From Bifidobacteriaceae bacterium (GTDB taxonomy: Bacteria > Actinomycetota > Actinomycetes > Actinomycetales > WQXJ01): a stretch of 5,694 bases of DNA. Under the pieces are notes generated by a model, which was not told the DNA's origin, did no database searches, and saw only the letters and a list, made by a program, of their open reading frames with translations. The stretch is from NCBI GenBank assembly GCA_031266115.1, contig JAISBQ010000284.1:1-5694 (forward strand). Reading direction: 5' to 3'. The number at the start of each line of letters is the position of its first letter. The stretch's first letter is position 1. The translations under genes and the position numbers were made by a program. Shown piece by piece: positions 1-5,529 of the stretch.

Positions 1-797
1 TCGTCGCTGACGCAGGTGATGTCATCTGGGCTGAACCCGAGCAGCGCGGCACCCGTGGCCTGGGGATCGGCGATAGTGGCCGACGCGAGGGCGAAGGTGG
101 GCACGGCGCCGTAGTGGCGTGCCACCCGCCTCAGGCGCCGCATCACCAGGGCAACATGGGCGCCGAACAAGCCCCGATAGACGTGCGCTTCGTCCACCAG
201 TACCCAGCGCAACCCTGCCAAGAATCTGGACCAGTGCGCGTGGTGCGCGAGGAGCGAGAAATGAAGATAGTCCGGATTGGTCAGGACAGCGCGCGCCGTG
301 GCCTGGGCCCAGCGACGTTCGGCGAAACCCGCATCGCCATCGCACACCACGGCGCGAAACACGTCGGGACCCCCAGCGTTGGCGGTCAACCGGGTGAGCC
401 CAGCGAGTTGATCGGCCCCAAGGGCCTTGGTCGGTGACAGGTAAAGCGCGGTGGGCGCGCGACGACGCTCCGCCAGGTGGGCTGGGCGTCCCACGGTATC
501 TGCCACATGCAGGCTGGCGAGCGGAGCCAGCCACAGTCCGAGCGTCTTGCCGGATCCGGCCGCTGTTGCCACCGCCGTGTGATGGCCTGACCACATCGCC
601 TCGGCCGCCTCAGCCTGATGCCGCCATGGTCGTGCAATACCCGCGTGAGCGAAGGAGCCAGCAAGCTCCTCCGGTACCCATGGTGGCCATGGCGCCGTCG
701 CACCGTCCTGAGGCGCAAGGCGTTCGATGTGGGCGGCGCACTTCCGCCGCTCACCATCCTGAAGGACACGGCGAAGCCACCGATCGGCGGCGCTCAT
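1..797 (-). CDS. DEAH-box superfamily 2 DNA helicase, YprA/MrfA-Hrq1-like (N-terminal part, runs off left edge)
   Basis: Reading the minus strand from ATG at 797 gives 265 uninterrupted residues to the left edge, so the C-terminal part lies outside. Helicase motifs appear in the right order: Q-motif-like RPWRHQ (56-61), Walker A AAGSGKT with K84, motif Ia SPTKALGADQ (121-130), motif Ib TNPDYLH (173-179), DEAH (202-205) and motif III SAT (239-241). The string DEAHVYRGLFGAHVA following motif II is typical of the YprA/MrfA and Hrq1-like clade, whose members are 3'-5' DNA helicases or translocases linked to DNA-damage repair and usually end in a DUF1998 zinc-binding domain, not visible here. A mycobacterial homologue (Rv3649) also sits near topA. 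The Walker A variant is a little unusual (Ala-Ala-Gly where TGT/TGS is common) but keeps GxGKT. An in-frame GTG at 830 is an alternative start adding 11 codons. The gene is divergent from everything to its right. The helicase assignment is secure; the exact subfamily is likely. Confidence 0.9.
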   Translation of the reverse strand, partial: MSAADRWLRRVLQDGERRKCAAHIERLAPQDGATAPWPPWVPEELAGSFAHAGIARPWRHQAEAAEAMWSGHHTAVATAAGSGKTLGLWLAPLASLHVADTVGRPAHLAERRRAPTALYLSPTKALGADQLAGLTRLTANAGGPDVFRAVVCDGDAGFAERRWAQATARAVLTNPDYLHFSLLAHHAHWSRFLAGLRWVLVDEAHVYRGLFGAHVALVMRRLRRVARHYGAVPTFALASATIADPQATGAALLGFSPDDITCVSD

Positions 798-804
798 TCC
801 GGCT

Positions 805-810
805 ATTGTC
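805..810 (-). promoter_or_regulatory. Possible -10 element of the helicase gene (leaderless or near-leaderless)
   Basis: On the minus strand GACAAT lies 7 bases before the helicase ATG at 797. This would put transcription start at about 798-797, giving a leaderless or nearly leaderless mRNA, which is common in actinobacteria. No -35 at normal spacing is convincing: ATGACA upstream has a spacer of about 21. If the GTG at 830 were the true start, this site would be coding. Weak evidence. Confidence 0.22.
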
Positions 811-857
811 CCCCACCCCGACCGTGCCACATGTCATCGGTCTCGCGTCCTGAGCTA

Positions 858-886
858 CCGTGGATCCCACGGGCGTCGACCACGGG
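858..886. repeat. Inverted repeat CCGTGG-ATC-CCACGG plus a second CCACGGG copy in the divergent intergenic region
   Basis: CCGTGG (858-863) and CCACGG (867-872) form a perfect 6-bp inverted repeat with a 3-base centre. CCACGGG occurs at 867-873 and again at 880-886, a 13-base direct spacing. The second copy runs into the Shine-Dalgarno of the SDR remnant. The cluster lies between the divergent starts at 797 and 895, so it could be an operator or an mRNA hairpin. In GC-rich DNA a 6-bp inverted repeat can easily be chance. The sequence is directly visible; the regulatory role is inference. Confidence 0.35.
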
Positions 887-889
887 AGG
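884..889 (+). promoter_or_regulatory. Shine-Dalgarno site of the SDR remnant
   Basis: GGGAGG ends 5 bases before the ATG at 895, an ideal ribosome-binding spacing. It shows that the 60-codon relic is still set up to be translated and fixes its start. It is the best-spaced ribosome entry site for the overlapping pair of reading frames that follows. Confidence 0.65.
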
Positions 890-894
890 TACGC

Positions 895-1077
895 ATGCGC
901 ACGGCGGTAGTGACAGGGGCGAGCAGCGGAATCGGGGCCGCCAGCGCTGCCGATGTGGCCGAGTGCGTGGGCTGGGTCGCTTCGTTGCCATCGCGGGCCA
1001 AGGTCGACGCCCTAGCGGAGCTCGCGCGCGATCAGCTCGGCTTGGTCAAGGTTCCTCCCAAAGTTGCGGAGGGATGA
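895..1077 (+). pseudogene. Internally deleted short-chain dehydrogenase/reductase (SDR) remnant, 60 codons
   Basis: The 60-residue product opens with the classical SDR Rossmann start: hydrophobic AVV, then TGASSGIG (T7-G14), the NAD(P)-binding TGxxxGxG motif. Directly after residue 17-19 it continues with DVAECVGWVASLP (20-32) and VDALAELARDQLG (37-49), which resemble the C-terminal end of actinobacterial SDRs (a DVAxxVxWVxxxP helix, then a V-D-x-L strand and an R-x-x-Q-type tail). A normal SDR has about 230-250 residues. Here roughly 180 are missing, including the NNAG strand, the catalytic Ser and the YxxxK pair, so it cannot be a working oxidoreductase. The frame is preserved across the join, with no internal stop. 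A good Shine-Dalgarno precedes it, and its TGA overlaps the next ATG (ATGA), so it may survive as a translated leader for the META gene. The N-terminal identity is firm; the C-terminal match is from memory of the family. It could instead be a genuine small protein of unknown role. Confidence 0.68.
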
Positions 1078-2000
1078 CCGATTTCGCTGTTGCCGGCGAG
1101 GGCGCCGGTTCACGCAGGGGCGGACGCCGTCGCCTGTGGGTGAGCGGTGTCACCGTGGTGGTAGTGCTGGCTGTCGGCGTCGGCATCCGTGGCTGGCGAG
1201 CGGATGTCCCGCCATCGCCCGGGAGCGCCACGCAGGAACGCGACCTCGGCCGGCTCGTGGGCGATTGGATGCTGACCGGACTGAACACCGCGGGTACCGA
1301 GGCTGATCCGACCCACATGGCCGAGGTCCACCTGACGCTTGGCCACACGTCGGCCGACGGATGGACTGGCTGTCAGGCGTATGCCACGATCTACACGGCC
1401 TCGGCCTGGGGTGTGTTCGCGACGGATCGGTTGGGCGTGACCACGACCAGCTGCACAGGCAGCCGCGCCGAGTTCGCCCAGACGTACCTGGACGCCTTCT
1501 CCCGGGCATCCCGGTGGACCTTGACCGACGATGGCGTCCTGGAACTGCGCGGTGGCGGTGTCACCCTCACCTACTCCCGCAGTCCGGAACCGACTCCGAC
1601 GACGAACGATGGCACCGAAGCCACGTGGGCGGGAACGTGGCGTGTGGTGCGAATCCATGCCGGCGGGCGCGACGTGGACGTGGCCCCCGATGCGGGGGTG
1701 TGGATCGGCATCGCCTCTCGCCGGACGACGGGCAACGGCGGGTGCAACGGCTTCTTTGGGCGCGTCAGCACCCTTGGTGCTCGCGGGCTATTCTTCGACC
1801 GGCTGGTCCTCGGGCTCAAGGCGTGCACCGGTTCCGACACGGTGATGCGCGTGGAATCGGACCTGGTGGATGCCTTGGCGTCGGTGGACCGCTGGGACCT
1901 CGACAAGGACGGCAACCTCGTGCTCATGGGCAAAGAGGCATCGGTCACCCTGACCCGAGCAGGCCTCGCGCCGGCCATCGACTCGCCTCCAGCGGTCTAG
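1074..2000 (+). CDS. Membrane-anchored protein with two tandem META (HslJ-like) domains
   Basis: The product has 308 residues. A short basic N-terminus (RRGGRRR, 14-20) is followed by one hydrophobic segment (about 21-38), then an extracytoplasmic part, so it is probably anchored with an N-in topology. No lipobox cysteine is present. Two homologous domains follow. The first (about 58-169) has LVGDW, GC (C100) and TTSCTGSRAEF (C127). The second (about 184-295) has WAGTW, GGCNGFFG (C224) and KACTGSD (C251). In both, the two cysteines are exactly 27 residues apart, followed by a helix and a W-x-L-x-x-D-G-x-L-x-L strand pair, the META/HslJ pattern. A Thr/Pro-rich linker (170-183) joins them. META domains occur in envelope proteins such as E. 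coli HslJ, linked to heat shock and novobiocin resistance; the biochemical role is unknown. The ATG overlaps the preceding TGA (ATGA), and GGAGGG abuts the ATG too closely for a normal ribosome site, suggesting translational coupling. The frame stays open upstream to 618, but the basic-plus-membrane N-terminus supports 1074. Confidence 0.82.
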   Translation: MTDFAVAGEGAGSRRGGRRRLWVSGVTVVVVLAVGVGIRGWRADVPPSPGSATQERDLGRLVGDWMLTGLNTAGTEADPTHMAEVHLTLGHTSADGWTGCQAYATIYTASAWGVFATDRLGVTTTSCTGSRAEFAQTYLDAFSRASRWTLTDDGVLELRGGGVTLTYSRSPEPTPTTNDGTEATWAGTWRVVRIHAGGRDVDVAPDAGVWIGIASRRTTGNGGCNGFFGRVSTLGARGLFFDRLVLGLKACTGSDTVMRVESDLVDALASVDRWDLDKDGNLVLMGKEASVTLTRAGLAPAIDSPPAV

Positions 2001-2015
2001 AGCGCCACCGCCGAG

Positions 2016-2037
2016 CGGACCCGCCGCAACGGGACCG
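2016..2037 (+). terminator. Weak GC-rich hairpin after the META gene, possible terminator
   Basis: CGGACCCG (2016-2023) pairs with CGGGACCG (2030-2037) around a 6-base loop, giving 7 GC pairs with one A-A mismatch, 16 bases after the META stop. No T-run follows, so it would be at best a non-canonical actinobacterial terminator. It could be chance in GC-rich DNA. Confidence 0.27.
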
Positions 2038-2095
2038 GTCGTCGGTGTGTGAGACGGGGAGATTGCCAAGGGCACGGGCTGTCGGTTCGCGCCGG

Positions 2096-2101
2096 TAAGG
2101 T
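2096..2101 (+). promoter_or_regulatory. Candidate -10 element for topA
   Basis: TAAGGT fits the actinobacterial TANNNT -10 pattern and lies 36 bases upstream of the topA GTG, implying a leader of about 30 bases. TTGCCA at 2063-2068 resembles a -35 but is 27 bases away, too far to pair with it, so the -35 is unresolved. A promoter in the 137-base spacer is plausible because topA is usually transcribed on its own signals, often in response to supercoiling. Confidence 0.3.
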
Positions 2102-2123
2102 TCACCTGGCATTCACCCGAGTG

Positions 2124-2135
2124 AAGGAGAAGGAG
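2124..2135 (+). promoter_or_regulatory. Tandem Shine-Dalgarno of topA
   Basis: AAGGAG (2124-2129) lies 8 bases before the GTG at 2138, and a second AGGAG (2131-2135) lies 2 bases before it. The first is well spaced and decides the GTG start. There is no competing start between it and the conserved KLVIVESPAK block. Confidence 0.7.
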
Positions 2136-2137
2136 AC

Positions 2138-4972
2138 GTGGGCGTCCCACGCAAGCTCGTCATCGTCGAATCGCCGGCCAAGGCCAGAACCATCGAGGGG
2201 TACCTGGGCGACGGCTTTATCGTCCAGGCCTCGGTCGGGCACATTCGCGACCTGCCCCAGCCGTCGGATCTGCCCGCCGAGGTGAAGAAGGGACCCTTCC
2301 GGAAGTTCGCGGTCAATGTCGAGGATCGCTTCCAGCCGTACTACGTGATCGATCCGGCAAAGAAGGCCAAGGTCACAGAGCTGCGCAGAGCCCTCAAGGA
2401 CGCGGATGAGCTCTACCTCGCCACAGACGAGGACCGGGAGGGTGAAGCGATCGCCTGGCATCTTCTTGAGGTTCTCAAACCGAAGATCCCGGTCAAACGC
2501 ATGGTGTTCCATGAGATCACTAAGAAGGCGATCGCCGATGCTCTGTCCCAGCCTCGCTCCCTGGATGCCCACCTCGTCGACGCCCAGGAGACGCGTCGAA
2601 TCCTCGACAGGCTCTACGGATATGAGATGTCGCCGGTCCTGTGGCGCAAGGTCGGCAAGGGGCTGTCCGCTGGACGGGTCCAGTCGGTGGCGACGCGGAT
2701 GGTGGTAGAACGCGAACGCGAACGCATCGCCTTTGTTGCGGCCTCCTATTGGTTGCTGGCTGGAACCTTCGAAACCGGCAACGCGGACAGATTCACGGCC
2801 CGCCTTGTCGCCCTGGACGGGCAGCGGGTGGCGACCGGCCGGGACTTCGACGATGCCGGTCACCTCACCTCCTCCGGCGTTATCGCCGTCGATCAGTCCA
2901 CTGCCGAGTCACTCGCCCAGGCGCTGGCATCGGCGGATTTCACCGTCGGCGACCTGTCCACCAAGCCCTACCGGCGCCGGCCCGCGGCGCCATTCACCAC
3001 CTCGACCCTGCAGCAGGAGGCTGCCCGCAAGCTGCGCCTGAATTCGCGGCGCACCATGCAGGTCGCCCAGCGCCTGTACGAGAACGGCTACATCACCTAC
3101 ATGCGGACGGATTCGGTGCATCTGTCCGATCAGGCTTTGACCGCGGCACGCCACCAAGCTGCCGCACTGTATGGCGCGGCGTCGGTGCCGCCACAGCCGC
3201 GGGAGTACGCCACCACGACCAAAGGCGCCCAGGAGGCCCACGAGGCGATCCGGCCGGCGGGGGAGACGTTCCGAACGCCATCGGAGGTGGCGGGTCACCT
3301 CGACGCAGAGGGCGCCCGTCTGTACGAACTGATCTGGAAGCGCACCATCGCCTCCCAGATGACCGATGCGCAGGGCCACACCGCCACGGTCCGCATCGAC
3401 GCCACCGCCGATGACGCCCGGCGGGTCGCGTTCCAGGCCTCGGGCACGGTCATCGCGCACCGAGGGTTCCTCGCCGCCTATGAGGAAGGGCGGGACGCCG
3501 CCCGATACACCCAAGACCGGGGCCGTGAAGACGATGCCCGGTTGCCGCAGATGGCGGTGGGTGAGCAGCTAACCGCCGCCGCGATCGACGCCGAGGGCCA
3601 TGAGACCACCGCGCCGCCTCGCTACACCGAGGCGTCGTTGGTAGCTGCCCTTGAGAAACGCGGTATCGGCCGACCCTCCACCTATGCCTCGATCATGTCC
3701 GTCATCGAAGATCGGGGCTACGTGGAGCGGCGCGGACAAGCCCTCGTGCCTTCGTGGGTGGCATTCGCCGTGATTGGACTGCTCGAGGGGCATTTTGGAG
3801 ACCTCGTGGATTACGATTTCACGGCTGAGATGGAGGCTTCACTCGATCGGATTGCCGAGGGTGCCGAGGCCCGTGAAAGCTGGTTGCGGTCCTTCTACTA
3901 CGGCACTGGGGATGCCTGCGAGGACGATCTCGCACGCGCCGTTCGCGATCCCGGCCATCACCTGGCGGTGCTCGGCCTTAAGCGGATGGTCGAAGATCAA
4001 GACGAGATCGACGCGCGCGCCATCAACACCGTGAACCTCGGGGATGGGATCGATCTACGGGTCGGGCGGTACGGCCCCTACCTCGAGGCGCCTGGCGTGG
4101 AGCCCGGAGCGGCTCCCCGTCGCGCTCCGGTTCCCGGCGGACTGGCGCCCGATGAGTTGACGCGCGCCCGCGCCGAGGAACTGCTCGCCGAGGCCGCCAA
4201 GGGTGTCGAATCGCGCACCTTGGGCGTCGACCCGGCTACGGGGTACACGGTGGTGGCGAGAGATGGCCGGTTCGGGCCCTATGTGACGGAGGTGGTCGCG
4301 GACGATGCTGGCGCGTCGGCATCGAAGGCGGCTGCGGCATCGGCGGGGGGTGGGAAAGGCGGCAAGAAGGCTGCTCCGAAGCCGCGCAATGCCTCGCTCC
4401 TGAAGTCCATGGCGTTGGACACCGTGACACTGGACGATGCGGTCAAGCTGCTGGGGCTTCCCCGCACGGTCGGCACGGACCCGGCCACGGGTGAAGAGAT
4501 CACTGCGCAGAATGGTCGGTTCGGTCCCTACCTGCGGCGAGGCACCGTATCGCGGTCGCTCGCCAGCGAGGAGGCGATCTTCACGATCGCCCTCGACGAA
4601 GCTGTGGCGCTCTTCGCTGCGCCCAAGACCCGGCGGGGCGCTCAGTCTGCCCTCAAGGAATTGGGCGAGGATCCGCACAGCGGCAAGCCGGTGGTGGTCA
4701 AGTCGGGACGCTACGGCCCCTATGTCACCGACGGTGAGATCAACGCCACCCTTCCCCGCGGCGAATCGCCCGAGGAGATCACGCTGGAGCGGGCCGCGGG
4801 CCTGTTGGCGGACAAACGCGCCAAGGGCCCGGCCACGCCCCGAGCTGGCGCCGCCCGCGCGCGCACCGGATCGGGATCGCGAGGGACAGCGTCGCGGACA
4901 GCGCGCGCGTCCAAGGGTGTGAGATCGCGTGGATCGGCAGACGGCGCCGAGGGAACCGGCTCGACCGCGTAG
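2138..4972 (+). CDS. topA: DNA topoisomerase I (type IA), actinobacterial type
   Basis: TopA relaxes negative supercoils by single-strand cleavage and passage. The 944 residues, from a GTG start, are complete and close to the mycobacterial length (about 934). The Toprim domain starts with LVIVESPAKARTIEGYLG (E10, K15) and carries the metal-binding triad in TDEDREGEA (D97, D99, E101). The core includes KGLSAGRVQSVATR (174-187) and the catalytic tyrosine in GYITYMRTDS (Y321, with R323), followed by AHEAIRPAGE (368-376) and GIGRPSTYA (509-517). The C-terminal half has four repeats with GRYGPY or GRFGPY at 643-648, 710-715, 793-798 and 857-862, three preceded by a DPxxG element. An Ala/Gly/Lys-rich linker (about 721-750) separates repeats 2 and 3. 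The tail (about 892-933) is Arg-rich and likely binds DNA non-specifically, as the basic tail of mycobacterial TopA does. The only cysteine is C593, so the Cys4 zinc fingers of the E. coli enzyme are absent, as expected for actinobacteria. It is followed at 67 bases by trmL. Confidence 0.98.
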   Translation: MGVPRKLVIVESPAKARTIEGYLGDGFIVQASVGHIRDLPQPSDLPAEVKKGPFRKFAVNVEDRFQPYYVIDPAKKAKVTELRRALKDADELYLATDEDREGEAIAWHLLEVLKPKIPVKRMVFHEITKKAIADALSQPRSLDAHLVDAQETRRILDRLYGYEMSPVLWRKVGKGLSAGRVQSVATRMVVERERERIAFVAASYWLLAGTFETGNADRFTARLVALDGQRVATGRDFDDAGHLTSSGVIAVDQSTAESLAQALASADFTVGDLSTKPYRRRPAAPFTTSTLQQEAARKLRLNSRRTMQVAQRLYENGYITYMRTDSVHLSDQALTAARHQAAALYGAASVPPQPREYATTTKGAQEAHEAIRPAGETFRTPSEVAGHLDAEGARLYELIWKRTIASQMTDAQGHTATVRIDATADDARRVAFQASGTVIAHRGFLAAYEEGRDAARYTQDRGREDDARLPQMAVGEQLTAAAIDAEGHETTAPPRYTEASLVAALEKRGIGRPSTYASIMSVIEDRGYVERRGQALVPSWVAFAVIGLLEGHFGDLVDYDFTAEMEASLDRIAEGAEARESWLRSFYYGTGDACEDDLARAVRDPGHHLAVLGLKRMVEDQDEIDARAINTVNLGDGIDLRVGRYGPYLEAPGVEPGAAPRRAPVPGGLAPDELTRARAEELLAEAAKGVESRTLGVDPATGYTVVARDGRFGPYVTEVVADDAGASASKAAAASAGGGKGGKKAAPKPRNASLLKSMALDTVTLDDAVKLLGLPRTVGTDPATGEEITAQNGRFGPYLRRGTVSRSLASEEAIFTIALDEAVALFAAPKTRRGAQSALKELGEDPHSGKPVVVKSGRYGPYVTDGEINATLPRGESPEEITLERAAGLLADKRAKGPATPRAGAARARTGSGSRGTASRTARASKGVRSRGSADGAEGTGSTA

Positions 4973-4974
4973 GG

Positions 4975-4989
4975 CGGGCCGCGGGCCCG
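4975..4989 (+). terminator. Small perfect hairpin just after topA, possible terminator or attenuator
   Basis: CGGGCC (4975-4980), loop GCG, GGCCCG (4984-4989) is a perfect six-pair all-GC stem beginning 2 bases after the topA stop. No T-run follows and the next gene is only 50 bases further on, so it may slow RNA polymerase or protect the topA message end instead of terminating fully. It may also be chance. Confidence 0.25.
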
Positions 4990-5039
4990 GCGGTGTGGGT
5001 GGACCAGCCGGCGATGGCGACGTGGCAGCATGGTGGGCC

Positions 5040-5507
5040 GTGGTCCACGTGATGTTCTTCGAGCCGCGCATTCCTTCCAACACGGGCAACGCGATCCGGC
5101 TCTCGGCGGTCACCGGATGTGTCTTGCACCTGGTGGAGCCCCTGGGTTTTGACCTGACGGATGCGAAGCTGCGTCGCAGCGGTCTGGATTACCACGACCT
5201 CGCCGATCTGCGGTGCCACACCACGTTCGACGCGGCGATGGCGGCGGTGGCACCCAGTCGTGTCCTCGCGTTCACCACTCAGGCGACGACGTGTTTCGCC
5301 GATGTCACCTACCGGCCGGACGACGTGTTGCTGTTCGGCCCGGAGCCGGACGGACTGCCCCGGTGGGTCAAGACTCACAGTGCGGTTGACCGCGAGGTTC
5401 GTATTCCCATGCTGCCGGCGCGCCGCTCCCTCAACTTGGCGAACTGCGCGGCGATCGCCGTCTACGAGGCGTGGCGGCAATGCGGCTACGCCGGTGCGAT
5501 GTCGTAG
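5040..5507 (+). CDS. trmL: tRNA (cytidine(34)-2'-O)-methyltransferase, TrmL-like (SPOUT family)
   Basis: This is a short SPOUT (SpoU/TrmH) methyltransferase of 155 residues, the length usual for TrmL, with no RNA-binding extension. TrmL uses S-adenosylmethionine to methylate the 2'-OH of the wobble nucleotide of tRNA-Leu isoacceptors, stabilising decoding. Motif 1 is IPSNTGNAIR (11-20), motif 2 is LLFGPEPDGLP (97-107) and motif 3 is IPMLPARRSLNLANCAAI (122-139), which together build the trefoil-knot cofactor site and dimer interface. The block HLVEPLGF (30-37) is also typical. GTG 5040 is chosen because the product then begins VVHVMFFEP, matching the family start. The frame is open back to 4929 inside topA, but that would add 37 unconserved residues, and no strong Shine-Dalgarno distinguishes GTG 5040 from GTG 5022 or ATG 5052. 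It lies between topA and tmk and is probably co-transcribed with both. The family is secure; the precise tRNA target is inferred. Confidence 0.88.
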   Translation: MVHVMFFEPRIPSNTGNAIRLSAVTGCVLHLVEPLGFDLTDAKLRRSGLDYHDLADLRCHTTFDAAMAAVAPSRVLAFTTQATTCFADVTYRPDDVLLFGPEPDGLPRWVKTHSAVDREVRIPMLPARRSLNLANCAAIAVYEAWRQCGYAGAMS

Positions 5508-5516
5508 GGGCCCGTT

Positions 5517-5520
5517 AAGG
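5517..5520 (+). promoter_or_regulatory. Probable Shine-Dalgarno of tmk
   Basis: AAGG lies 9 bases before the GTG at 5530, within the 22-base gap after trmL. It favours GTG 5530 over the in-frame TTG at 5521, which it directly abuts. Confidence 0.45.
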
Positions 5521-5529
5521 TTGGTTCTT

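Noticed and set aside
677..694. Paired CCATGG words resembling an inverted repeat
   Set aside because: They fall inside the helicase coding sequence and are explained by the codons for a PW-PPW stretch.
22..769. Minus-strand reading frames of 190 and 127 residues (22-594 and 386-769)
   Set aside because: They are out of frame with the helicase. The true frame, from 797 to the left edge, carries all the helicase motifs in order.
618..1073. Upstream extension of the META reading frame, giving a 460-residue protein
   Set aside because: This stretch overlaps the helicase on the other strand and the SDR remnant in another frame, and its translation is Arg/Pro-rich with no recognisable domain. 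The basic-plus-membrane N-terminus starts naturally at 1074.
2102..2863. Long minus-strand open frame of 253 residues opposite the start of topA
   Set aside because: It is an antisense shadow of GC-rich topA codons, with no motif and no ribosome-binding site.
2641..3414. Plus-strand open frame of 257 residues inside topA in another frame
   Set aside because: It lies entirely within the conserved catalytic region of topA and has no domain signal.
4929..5039. N-terminal extension of trmL starting inside topA
   Set aside because: The extra 37 residues are a low-complexity Arg/Gly/Pro stretch read from the topA tail and spacer. The family normally begins right at the VHVxxFEP strand.
5014..5052. 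Tiny ORF of 12 codons ending TGATG at ATG 5052
   Set aside because: It has no ribosome-binding site of its own, and the overlap is easily explained by chance.
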